Below are positions 11,205 to 22,084 of a DNA stretch of 64,000 bases, in pieces. A model generated the notes under the pieces. The model had not been told where the DNA came from, did no database searches, and was given only the letters and a program-made list of their open reading frames with translations. How positions within the stretch are numbered: position 1 is the stretch's first letter; the number at the start of each line of letters is the position of its first letter. Origin of the DNA: Gnetum montanum (Eukaryota > Streptophyta > Gnetopsida > Gnetales > Gnetaceae); contig MNCI01005255.1 in the NCBI GenBank assembly GCA_015680685.1, positions 62,001-126,000 on the forward strand, read 5' to 3'. Both the position numbers and the translations under genes were made by a program.

Positions 11205-11830
11205 TTCTCAGCATCTACGTTGTTGAGCGTATACGCCACCAACCATATGCTATTTCCTGCTGAAACCTTAGCCCCATCCAAAAACCTTGCCTACACGCTC
11301 CCCAACGTCTACGCTCATCAGCGTTTTCGCTACCCTTTTTCCAACTCTCCGCAAGTCTTTCAACGTATACGCTACCAACTTCACGTGGATTGTCCACAGA
11401 AACCCCAACGTCTACGCAGCCTAGCCTGAAAACTCATCCCACAAACTCTCTAGCATCTACGCTGTTTAGTATTTACGTTGTCCCTGTTAAAACTTAGCCA
11501 TAAAACTACATTCTCTACGCTGTCTTGCTGAGTCTTGTTTTACGCTGAGCCTTGTCTACGCTATCTTGTTTTACACCTAAGCCTTATTTTACACTGTACT
11601 CTATTTTACGCTGTACTCTGTTTTCGCCGTACTCTATTTTACGCTCTATCCTGTTTACGCTGTACTTTGTTTACACTATACTTTGTTTTACACTGTACTT
11701 TGTTTTACGCCAAAGCTGTATACGCTGCCTAGCGTATACGCTACACTCCTTACGTTGTATACACTGTCTACGTCGACACCATACGCCGAACGTTGAAGCG
11801 TATATGCTGCACTTTGTCACCTAGTTTACG
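11205..11830. repeat. Word-rich leader of A
   Basis: Between the primer site and gag the sequence is full of TCTACGCT, GCGTATACGC and TTTTACGCTGTACTCTG-like words. At 11560-11720 these form a loose tandem array of roughly 21 bases. Short predicted proteins here, rich in FTLYFVL-like repeats, come from the array and are not genes. Confidence 0.8.
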
Positions 11831-11865
11831 TTGTACGAAGTACACTAATTTCGCCCCTCTACCCC

Positions 11866-14730
11866 ATGTCATACCCTTAACAATTCATCATGAACCCCGT
11901 GAACACCGTCGCTGCAACAGCTCAAGTAACCGACGTCGTGGACACCATGGCTGTCCAACAGCTTGTCACGTAACACCTGGGAGTACAACCCACCGCGGGG
12001 CCCCGCCAGTCCCTAAGGTTGTAAGGGAGAGACCCGGCCTCCAACATTATAACCCAGGATCAGTATAATTTTATATGCATTAAGATACAAGCTGGCCTGG
12101 CTGTAGACCGAGCCGAACTGGAGGTAAAGAGGCAGTTCGAACTCTTTTACAGAGGGGGACGTGAGTTCATCCCCTCACCATATGATGTCATCCCTGTTCT
12201 GTAGCAGTATTCGGAGCTCATCACACAGCTCCTCCTATAAAGGAGACACTCGTTGGATCAGCCTGCACTAGAGTCCCAACTAGAGGAAGAGGACGAGTTT
12301 GTTGCTCAATCCGAACAAGAGAATTCTTACCACACTCTGAGCCCACAAGCACACGTTAACCCCATTTTTCATCCCGGTACAGGGGAGATCATGCCCCACC
12401 AACCCCTCATACTAACTCATACACAAATGCCTCCGTCGCACACCTCCTCATTTGCTCATGTGTTGCCTCCAACTGATCTGCAATTCAGCATGCTCCCTCT
12501 CACCATCATCCCCGATGCAGCAGCCGACCCATCTTCACAAGCACCACCCCCTCACGATAGCGTGGGAGTGACACTCCCACCCCAAGTGATAGGGATGCCA
12601 CATGTGATACTGGCATCCACATCTGCTCACTACATCCTGCACATTCAAATGCATACAGCCCCTTCTACCGCCGTAACCCAACAGGGGGTCCCTCCATAAA
12701 ATGTAGCTGGACAACGAGTAACAATGGGCGCTCAACCACAGCAACATCAACCTCTTCACTATAACATACCACCCCATATGGTTCAACCAGCCAACATTCC
12801 CCCAGTACAGCTGCCACCACAGCAACCACAGCCTTTCCCCTATCACGTGCCACAAATACAACCCCCGGCTGCACAACTTTTGGTCTTTCAACCCACCGTC
12901 CAACAGTCTAACCCGTATAATATAGCACAACCTCAAGCTGCCATGTTACCGAGTGCCCAAGATTGGGCAACTGCCAAAAAAATGATGCAAGAATTAACTA
13001 ACGAGGTAAAATGCCTCAAAACAACTACCGATGGGGAGCTGAAGGTAGTGGACTTCTACCAAGATGACCCCATCAACTCATCTGTCCCACCCTTAACCTT
13101 GCCCAAAGGTGTCTCCTTACCAACATTAACCAAATACAACTTGAAACCCAAGGCCACACTAGACAGCCTCATATAGGTCAAGCAAGCACCGCTTGAACCT
13201 GTACAGAAATTTATTCAGAGGGGGAGTGCCGCTCTCAATGAGCTGCATGAGCCAATCTCCCAGACCTACCTGCTTACCATTCTAAAAGGGGCCGTTAACG
13301 ATTTCTTTAAATCCAAGCTATACTACCTTAACGCGCGTAATCTTAACTAGGAATTTGTACAAATTAAAAGCATAGAAGAAGCGGCCCAAAATAGCCATGA
13401 CCCTGCATACTTAGCCTTCAGAAATCAACACACTAAAAAAGATAAAGAGAAGGCTAAGGCAACTATAGTGGTGATAGTAGGGGCGCAACAACAAAACAAA
13501 CCGTTGGTAACCCCTACTAACTACGATAAACCAACTCCCACAACCGTGCCAGAATCATCATCATCGCAAAATCCAACAAACCGTACACAAGATTTCGAGA
13601 GGAAAGAACCCTCTCAATACACGTCTCTACCAATGAAGCCAACCCAGCTCTTCGATCAACTCTTGAAGGCTGGATTGATGAAACATAAACAGTTATCCCC
13701 CACGGCCATCCAGAGACATAACCGATTCTGTCAACTTGTTCAGAACCCAGTCTTAGCAACACTGGATGAGCCTCCCATACCCAAAGGCTTCAGAATGGAT
13801 CGCTTTTGCGACTACCATCAATGAAATGGGCATGGTACGGATTACTGTTTCACCTTGAAGAAGGATATTCAGTGGATGATCGATGAAGGACAAATCACTT
13901 TTGATGAGGCCAACTCGGTCCAACCACAGAATCAGGCTATGGGGGTGTATAAAGACCCCCTGAACACCAAAGAGGCACTGTACGTCATCAATACAATCTA
14001 CCTTGATGATGATTCCGATACACCCAACATTAACACTGTCTATCCCCAATATAAACAGGAAACACCTAATACGCCGTTCGTAGTTCAAATTCCTCCCGCG
14101 GTGTCCATGCCCACACCTCAACCACCACGTGCTCCCCAGCAACCATACGTTTTCTGAATACCTTCGGCCGTACCCACGCCTAACACCAGGACACGCGACA
14201 GATCATATGTTGTGTGTGTTCCTCCCGTCATTCCCTTAAATGCATCAACCCCTTCTACTTGGCTTGCCCCTTTCACAGTCCGAGTACCACCAGCGGTCAC
14301 AACGGCGGAGGTCCAACCTCCGCCGAAACCAACCCCATATGTCGTTAGGACACCCGAAGATCCTAATGATTACCAAACCTCCACCTCACAAACGCAAGGC
14401 AAACCCAACCCCTACGTCATTAGGGTACCTGGCCAGCCTTCGATTCAACCACATCCGACTATCCAACCGCAACCCTACCCGCCTCCGTATGTGGTACGAA
14501 TCCCAGGGCAGCCCGAGGCTCCAAGACCAGCCCCACCTCCACACCACACACGAGAACGCCTAGCGGATAGGCTTACATGTGAACGTGTGGAGAAGGAATG
14601 CCAATGGTTAGCTCTGGGGCCACCTAAGCCCACTCCACTTAACTCTGTACCTATGTCATCACCAAACAACCAACCGAACGCAGGAATGAAGGTGAATCAT
14701 CTGAAAAACATGAACCGCTTAAAACGATAG
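11866..14730 (+). pseudogene. Element A gag with capsid-core deletion
   Basis: This is Tat-type Gag, read in one frame from ATG 11866 (MSYP-stop-QFIMN) to 14730. It is interrupted only by stop codons. Order: an N-terminal Ser/Pro/Gln-rich half (to about 12950); a short DFYQDDP..LPKGVSLP segment (13050-13130); a helical stretch ending in LYYLNARNLN; the linker; a nucleocapsid finger RFCDYHQ-stop-NGHGTDYCFTLK (about 13800-13858, C-x2-H-x4-H-x4-C type); then repeated PYVVRVP motifs (14060-14510). Compared with B, 67 codons of the capsid core are missing in frame at 13140. A one-base shift near 14685 moves the reading into the protease frame. It is non-functional. Confidence 0.85.
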
Positions 14731-14734
14731 CTTC

Positions 14735-15848
14735 GAATAAAAACGACAAACCGACAAAACATGAAATAAAATTTCTAGGCCCAATGGACCTAGTTATCAT
14801 TGATAAAAACACCCTAAATAGTAGAGACTTAGCAACGGCCTTGACACAAGTCACCCAAGCATTGAAGCAAAAGAACACTTCATTGAGCTTGTATGACTTG
14901 GTGCTAACATCCTAAACACATCGAGAAGCTCTAGTACGCATGTTAATGTCGATCCCGGTAAGCAAGGACTTGCCCCCAAACAAACCCGCCATCCATGCAG
15001 TAATGTACTCATCTCACGGGACCACTTCTAAACCCTTGAGCTTCCATGATGGCAACATTAAGGCGGACAAGAAAACAGGGGACATAACAACAGCCCCCAT
15101 GTTCATAACGATACATATCAACCAGTTCAAGATACATAGGGTCCACGTAGATGATGGAGCCGCAACAAATGTTGTACCATATCCCATCGTTGAACAGTTG
15201 GGGCTTACTGAATTAATTAAACCAACTGCGACTACATGTTTAAAGTCATTCAGCGGGTCACGCGTAAGGGTAAAAGGCACAATAACTTTAGATTTCATAG
15301 CAGGAGACCAGTTCCCAACATCTGCCAAATTCCTAGCAGTCAATGAGATGCCAAGGTTCAACCTAATATTGGGAAGACCCTGGTTGGCCCAACGAGGATC
15401 TATCTCCTCCCTTGTACACCAGGAGATCCATCTGCCTGATGAAGGTGGTGAAATCATTATACACAGGGAAGCCGCTATGCCTATTATCTCATCACATGTG
15501 GACATGGACCAAGGCTCGGAGGTTGAGCTTGAAGAGCCTAAGCGAAATGATAAAAATGCGCACCCACTGGTAAGCAATAAGCCCTTGAACATAGAACAAG
15601 AGCCTCCTAAAACAGAAACACCCGTGTCTGACGTAGTACATACAAATTCTCAAGTGGAAACTAACACAGAACTCACAACAACTACCGAAACACTTGAAAA
15701 TATTGACACAGGGACCACTCCATCAGACGTCCCTTGGACCGAGTTACCGTTTAACGTAATTAGCGAAGGGGACGCTGAATACAGAATCATACCGGTTGAC
15801 ATATCACCTAACATTAAAAAGAAGAAAATCAAAAAACTATTACAATAA
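14735..15848 (+). pseudogene. Element A aspartic protease (mostly intact frame)
   Basis: This is a retroviral-type protease that in B is continuous with gag. Conserved lead-in: KNTSLSLYDLVL (14870-14905), then one TAG at 14913. The long open frame 14940-15848 contains the active site RVHVDDGAATNVV (about 15140), where the family has D-S/T/G-G, and the flap/C-terminal LILGRPWL (about 15365). After the domain comes a Glu/Thr-rich linker. The frame ends with a Lys-rich tail (NIKKKKIKK) just before the tandem array at 15860. C and B share this end point, so protease closes the first coding block. RT is not fused to it. Confidence 0.85.
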
Positions 15849-15854
15849 TATTGA

Positions 15855-16150
15855 CACTCCCAGTCCGAAACAACATTCAACTATAACAGCCCGAAATGAC
15901 GTTAAACTATAATAGTCTGAAACGACGTTAAACTACAACTCGTCCGAAATGACACTAAACTACGATAAATCGAAAAATAAAAAAAATTATTATTATTACT
16001 AAACTACACTCACTGTCCGAACTGACACTAAACTATCACGTCTGCAAATATGTAAAACTAGCCACGATCAGCAATGATCGGTCAACAGAAAAAAAATCTG
16101 CTCGTGTCATTCGAAATATCCCTCGTTTACGACTAGGGCCCGAAATGGCC
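15855..16150 (+). repeat. 26-base array after protease in A
   Basis: Repeats of CCGAAATGACGTTAAACTA recur every 26-27 bases (AACTA at 15880, 15906, 15932, 15959) with decayed copies to about 16150. An AT-rich insertion lies near 15970-16000. The array is the counterpart of the 30-base arrays at 48805 in B and 59515 in C. All three sit between the protease stop and the 3' end of the antisense gene. Confidence 0.8.
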
Positions 16151-16431
16151 TTAAACTAGTTCATGCGTGCATACTTCATTCTCCTTTTTTGTTCAGCATT
16201 TACAATCACATCTCTGTTTTACATTTAAAACAAAATAGAAAAATAGCCAAAACATTTTTCATTTCCGTGTTGAGTTTACAATTAAATTCAAAATCAACAA
16301 AAAATATTTTTACATGCAATGTTGAACAATTACAAGTGTCCACTGTTTTCGTCCATCTCAAAATTTTCAAGTTACAATTTTTGTATCAATCTGAGTCAAA
16401 AAACAACAAAAAATTAAAAAATTTAAAAAGC

Positions 16432-19400
16432 CTAAGCATCCAGGATGAGAGGATCGTCCCCTTTAGATCCACCAGCATCAGAGGCCTCTGCTCCACTGGG
16501 GCCAGCTTCTTGAGCATCATCGCCGCCTTCATCCTGAAAATACCAAAAAGAACAACCAACATGAGAATAAGTGAATGTCAAAATTTTAAATACTATTCAG
16601 TAAATTAATTTCATAAGGGCAAAACGCTTACCATAGGAGATCCCCCTAAGCTGAACTCCAGCCGACGAAGGATTTCTTCTTCTGAAACGCTGGCCCAGTC
16701 TGTCCCATCTAGGCCTAAGTCAACGTCTGCCAAAGTCTTTCCTTTGTCAACAGCCAACCAGGTAGGACGTTTCAAGGGGAACTAACCCACCGACACTTCC
16801 CCAGAAGCAGTTGTGATCACCCTTGTAGGTGACTCCATTTCCACAGTTGTATTCTGAGCAAAAGTATAGAAAGCAGAACACAAACCCAAACCCTCCAAAA
16901 ACATCTCTAGTTGCCGTTTTTCAATAGACACCTCTTTTAACGAGTTCTTGTAGCAATGTTTGTGATTTTTCTCATCCTGACCCCACTTACGAACCTTGGA
17001 AGCGAAGGCTTTCCAATCTTGACATTTAAGTTTAGGAGATCAATTTGCGCTTTGCACTCTGCCATTCTCCGAGTCAGTGACACCTGACGATTCAATAGGT
17101 TCCAATATCTAGTGTACGTAACCTCGAATGTTCGCCAGGAGCGATCACCGCTTAGCTTAGCAGCGGTGAATTCATACTGAGCCTTTAGATTGTTATGATC
17201 CACCGATAATTCAGAGACTTCCCTTTATTTTGGCTGAATCTGTAGCCACAACTGCTCAATGGAACACCTACAGGTCCATGACTTAGCGTTGTGAACAAAG
17301 CCTTCAGCAACCCCATCGTAAATAGGCCTTGGCACCTGTTCCACTTCTGGGGAAAGTGCGGTTAGACTTTCTATGCTAATGCTTTCAGAGGGATCCCATC
17401 TCAATTGAGCGCCTACCCATGCAAAAAAATACAAATGTTAGGACAATATAAATAAGATGTAAAGTTCCAAACTCCTAAATGACTTATACCTATGTCAGGA
17501 TGGGCCTCCTGGATCCGTTCAACAACTTCCTTCGCGAGTCCAACCACAAAATCCATTTTGCTTGGCATTTCAGACCAAGTAAATGGCTCATGGGTACGGG
17601 ATGAACTAACCTCAGCGGTCCTCTCCGAGGGAGCCGTCTTCATCAGTACATCCAAATGCACCGTCTTGGTCTCGCTGCCTTCATCTGGACAAGATAAAAA
17701 CACAAAAATAAAAAATACCACAAAAATGATAACTGACAGGAGAAATTGAAACGAGATAAAAGGAAAAACATACCATGCCCTTCACCACCTTCTGGGGGAG
17801 CGCCTAAACCCAAGTCTCCCTGAAGAAATCTGCGGAACACTTGATCGACACTACCCTAGTCATCCAGCAGCTCAGTTTCCGTGGTCTTCTCCTTTAAGTC
17901 CTCCATTCCTCCGCCCTGGCTCTTCTCCGTATGTTCCTCCTTGTTATTCTTCTCTGTGTTGGTCTCCTCCTTCTCGATGATAGTCTCTAAAGCCTGCTTC
18001 CTCACTCTTTTACAAATCAAGCCAAAAATATCAATGACACGTAAGCGATTAAAGTAAAAGTTATAAACTAAATGAAAATGATAAAGTAATAAGCAAGCGA
18101 GGTCCGCTTACCAGGCATCTTGAAGCGTATCTGCTTCACACGTGGCTGGTTCACACCAGCGACTTCCTCAACCATGCGTTCAAGCCTCTTTAGCTTGGAC
18201 TTGGCTTGGCCAATAGTCTCCTTGATGACCTGTTCTACCCTTCTAGCAGTGTAGGGTACCTCGTCTGGCTCCAATCCCAAACTATCACGTGTGTGGATTG
18301 AAGCGCCAGATGATCCCCCTGTAGTAATAGAAACGGATTCATTAATGCCTTCAAGTGCATCTTGGGATCTAGCTGTCTCAAATAGTGATTGATCCACAGG
18401 CGAGATATTTGACCCTGATCCCACAGAACAAACTTGTTGTCTACGCGAACTACCAGGAACTCGGAAAAATGGCGAAGATAACCAGGGAAGAATGTGAAGG
18501 TGAAATGGGATTGCACCTCGACATTCGAACACAACCACACTATCTCCTTGTGCATTCCCGACAACAAAAATCGTGCCCAGTTATATCGCATGCCTGTTTC
18601 CAAAATAGTTCACATGACACGAATAGCCTCAACCCCAAGACACTTCACCTGGGAAAGAGTTTTAGGGAATACCCGTGCTCTGAACAGGGGATATAGTTCA
18701 TTCACTTCCACAACTTTTGCCTTCCCCAGCATCGGGAATCCCTTGGCACCCTTGGCCACGCCTAGCCAATCTTCCAACTCACGAATCGTCTGGAGCTCTT
18801 TGTGAGCTCTGTCTAATACTACATTTAAGCCATCTGCCTGTATGCCAAATAAGTTTGAAAAGAACTTGGGTGACAGATGGAAAACTACCTTCACACCCTT
18901 AATCCGGGTGCTATAGTATGAGACAGACTCATTAAAAGAGTCTACAATCCCAATCATCTCCCCAATGGATACGTCAGGACTCGGGGTCATAAAAGGCTCC
19001 ATGAGGCCGACATCATCTAGGCAACGAACAATGGACGGAGGAGCGTGATTACACAACCACTTCTGAGCCTTAGTCATCCCTCCGAACTTCATTGACAAAG
19101 TAGTCTCAGTTTGTCCAGTTGTCACCGGATCCTCACTAGAAGGTACATCAACTGTAAAAGCAATTTAAAATGGTCGTATCAGCGTAACCCAAAATAGTTG
19201 GAAAAACCTATTAACATATCTAGGAAATGTTATCATTTACCATTAGTGGTGGATTTAGAGGTGCTGCCAAAGTCACGAGGGAAGACTGGCCCATTGTCCG
19301 ACCAGTCTTCATGAAGCCACCCACAAGCTTTGCACATCGCAAACGCTCTAGAGAACTGCTTGTGAAAATGGATGATCGCCCATTTAGTCTGACCTAGAAT

Positions 19401-20043
19401 GATTCCATGAAGGGTGGGGCCTATCATGAATGCCTCCAGGGCAGTGCGAGCAAGAGCTAGTCCTTGATCCTCAATCAATGTCCTGTCTGGGTTGGTTTTC
19501 GGTCTATAAACAAATATATGTCAAAACAAAAAACAAACACCAAATGGCGAAAGGAAACAGTAAACTTAAATAGTCCTACCTATCCACTCGGTACACTGTG
19601 TCGGGAGGATTCTGGAATATTGTGTGCACACGGGCAGCTATGAACAGAGTATTATTGAGGTAGTCTAACCCTCGCGGCAATAGTGCCCACACGTGCGTTA
19701 ATGGGCGTGTAGACCGGGGACCGCGGGTAGTACCATCCTCGTTAACAAGAGGCCCCTCGTCAATGTCTTGTATGAAAACCATGACACCCTCTGCAGCCCC
19801 TAGCAGCATTTCCTCAAGCATGCTCCGTGCAATCATCTCGTCAAAATTTGACCAGATAGCCACCTCCAAATTTTCTAACAGGAAGGCCAGAAATCCACAT
19901 GCGCCTTCCCTGAACCAAACCCTGTTGTCATCCATGCTTAGATCCGGGGGAGCTTCCCCGGCCTCAATGGGGCCAACCCATGCTAAGACCCCGACAAGCT
20001 TAACAACGAGAAGGAAATGCTTACTGTCCTTGTAATCAATCAT
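16432..20043 (-). pseudogene. Element A antisense multi-exon gene (exons 2-8)
   Basis: Exons, minus strand, with AG/GT borders: 2 (20028 or ATG 20043 to 19580), 3 (19503-19241), 4 (19151-18112), 5 (18006-17774), 6 (17684-17490), 7 (17412-16632), 8 (16533-16432, ending PLILDA-stop). Exon 2 encodes a HAD/FCP1-like domain. Exons 3-4 encode a conserved domain with VVFHLSPKFFSNLFGIQADG. Exon 5 is Glu/Lys-rich, exon 7 is helical with YTRYWNLLN, and exon 8 is acidic. Exon 1 as seen in B is not found. ATG 20043 lies in what is intron in B and restores the frame lost through a one-base deletion at the acceptor. Lesions: TGA in exon 4 (after VEAIRVM), a frameshift near 18400, TAG in exon 5, TAA, TAG and a frameshift in exon 7. 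Being antisense to the element, its introns would not be spliced from the genomic RNA. No expression signal was proven. Confidence 0.8.
19580..20043 (-). other. A exon 2: HAD/FCP1-like domain, catalytic acids lost
   Basis: Three landmarks of FCP1/NIF-type phosphatases appear in order. First, a beta strand plus loop, FLLVVKLVGVLAWVG, stands where the family has LLVLDLDGVLV. Second, GFLAFLLENLEVAIWSNFDEM matches the family's FL.F..E.FEV.IWSS. Third, YLNNTLFIAARVHTIFQNPP matches NTLLVDDSP..A..NPP. The nucleophile Asp is Lys, the second acid Val, and the Asp pair near the end Ala-Ala. If the homology is right, the domain is a dead phosphatase, perhaps a binding module. This is inferred from motif order by eye. 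Confidence 0.6.
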
Positions 20044-20134
20044 GACGTCACCATAAAATAGCCCGAAAAGCGAAAGTTTACATCATAAATCGACACTTAA
20101 ATCTGAAAAAATTTTACTAACTATTTACACTTAG

Positions 20135-20480
20135 CGTATATGCCGCTTAAACCAGCATATACGCTGGTAAAAATGTTTACACTTAGCATAATACGCGGCT
20201 TAGACTCAACGTATATGCTGTACACTGAGCGTATACGCTGCCTAACTTAGCGTATACGCCGACAATGAACTGTTTCATGCTATCACTCGAATTTCGTACA
20301 CTTAGCGTATACGCCCAAGAAACCCTTGGCTTATACGCCCAAGTTCGCTTTCAGCGTAAGCAGTCTACGCCAGCACGGAACAAACAAGTTTATGCTAGAA
20401 ACAGGAAAAGTAAGTCTACACCGTAAAAAGAATTGCGCACGTACAGCATATACGCTGAACAAACCCTCGGCGTATACGCC
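20135..20480. repeat. GCGTATACGC words upstream of the A antisense gene
   Basis: Words such as AGCGTATACGC, CAGCATATACGCTG and GCGTATACGCC recur within 350 bases directly upstream (minus-strand sense) of the antisense coding start. They are the same words as in the LTR, set in otherwise unrelated sequence. Confidence 0.8.
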
Positions 20481-20689
20481 TTCACAGTAAACAAGATTTA
20501 TGCTGATAGAACAAACAAATCATGCTGATGAAACTTCGCACATAGAGAACTTATGACGCCGTGGCTTACGCTGTGACAATAATGCAGAAAAATGTTTATG
20601 CTGATAAGTCTGATTACGCCCTAACAGTCTATGCTAACCCAAATCACTTGTTCCTAAAACCGTTCTACATTTGAGTACAAGCTCAGGTA

Positions 20690-21075
20690 CGCGAAAGTCC
20701 TAGAATCACGACTATAAACTGATACCACAACTCGTCCTGGAATCATGACGGTAAACTGATACCACAGAACAGTCCTAGGTTACGACTCAAAACTGACACC
20801 ACAACTATCCTGGCATCATGACAATAAACTGATACCCCATAGTGTCCGCAATGACAATAAACCATCACCCGTCTGGCACGACAGTAAACTGCCACCGTCA
20901 CAACCATCGGAGTCTGCTAAGACTATAAACTAGCTTGCCTCCTCATAGTCCGCTAAGACTAAAATCTAGCAATGTAACGTCCTCCACGACGCTAAACAGG
21001 CAATGTCCAATGGGTTACGACATAAAACTAACCCATGATAGTCCGCCAAGACTATAAACTGGCAAGTTCGTCTCT
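20690..21075 (+). repeat. 37-base-type array in A
   Basis: About four or five copies of TCCTGGAATCATGACGGTAAACTGATACCACAACTCG (20690-20830) are followed by shorter, diverged AAACTA/AAACTGGCA copies to 21075. It is the reverse complement, copy for copy, of the array at 39520-40165 in B. In B the pol genes lie between this array and the antisense gene; in A they are absent. Confidence 0.8.
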
Positions 21076-22030
21076 GGTTCATCAATCTGCCGTCACATTT
21101 ACGCTTCATCACTGCATCACCCGCCATCAGGAGATCCTACCAACACTGCTGCTATTGACATACAGTCTACCGCCGTGTAAGTCTAAGCTTGATCATTCAC
21201 TCATGGTTTTCTTGTCTCCTTGGAGTTGTGTTTGTAGGATGACACCTAGAGGTTTTTGCACAAGAATGCGTCTCCTCGCAACAGCAAGATGGGACAATGT
21301 TCACAACATGCATGACAAGACTAAATCAAACCGTTCACTAGTACATCCCCATTCGCCGACTCATTCTTTATCCGTTCACCAGCACATTACATTCAGTCAC
21401 ACCTCTGATATACCCAGTACACCCACAACTTTGAGCACACTGTCACACACTGTAACACCTCGAGGAAGTTGCGACACATGGCATGGTGCTTGCACATGAG
21501 TACAAAATCAATGCAAAGCTCAAAAAAAAAAGAGCGAGACTCTTGGCACTTCCCACATAAGCCCCAGGCGGGAAGGCAATTGTCTCAAAACCAAGTAATC
21601 ATGTCCAAAAAGGTCAAGAAACATCTAGTTGCATGGCTTTGGCTCTCCGCCAACAGGTCCCCCTAAACATTAAACACAGGCCCTGTTCCTCCAAAGAATG
21701 TAACACATCCTCCCGTGGCTTTGGTCTTGCCAACAAGTTCTCTTGAACACTAACCAGGAGCCTTGTTCCACCAAAGAACGCACATCGCATGTCTGAACTC
21801 CGAGTCTGCTAAACAATGGCTATTGACAAGGACTAGCATGCCGCACACCCGAGCACCCCATCTCCCAGCATAATTTTTTGGGGAGTCACCAATCCCCACA
21901 ATCTCTTTCCTCCTATCAGCTACAAATTCCCCTTTTTCGATCCCATGTACTACGGAACACGGTGCGATGACGTCTAGTCAAGTGGCAAAGAACAAAGTCT
22001 ATATAAAGTTTCTTGTGGTGTTTTGCACTT
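21076..22030. other. A 3' untranslated region, no gene
   Basis: The region is shared in part with B (38541-39500) and F (28190-28990), for example the stretch around TGTGTTTGTAGGATGACA at 21226. No coding potential is supported. Just before the hairpin is TTGTGGTGTTTTGCACTT (22013-22030), the inverted complement of the LTR start. Confidence 0.6.
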
Positions 22031-22084
22031 CTTTGTTGACGCTTCTTGGGTCGATTCCTCCAAGCGTCAACAAAGAGGAGCCAA
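22031..22084 (+). other. Hairpin and polypurine tract of A
   Basis: CTTTGTTGACGCTT (22031-22044) and AAGCGTCAACAAAG (22062-22075) form a perfect 14-base stem with a 17-base loop. The polypurine tract AAAGAGGAGCCAA (22072-22084) overlaps the right arm and ends at the LTR. B and F carry the same arrangement. Confidence 0.75.

Noticed and set aside
11535-11824. Plus-strand frames with FTLYFVL-like repeats
   Set aside because: Products of the TTTTACGCTGTACT array in the leader of A; no conservation in B or C.
15014-15592. 192-codon minus-strand frame opposite protease of A
   Set aside because: Mirror of the open protease frame; no domain, and the opposite frames in B and C are not kept.
16189-16608. 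139-codon plus-strand frame
   Set aside because: It overlaps the last exon of the antisense gene and AT-rich flanks, and has no counterpart in B or C.
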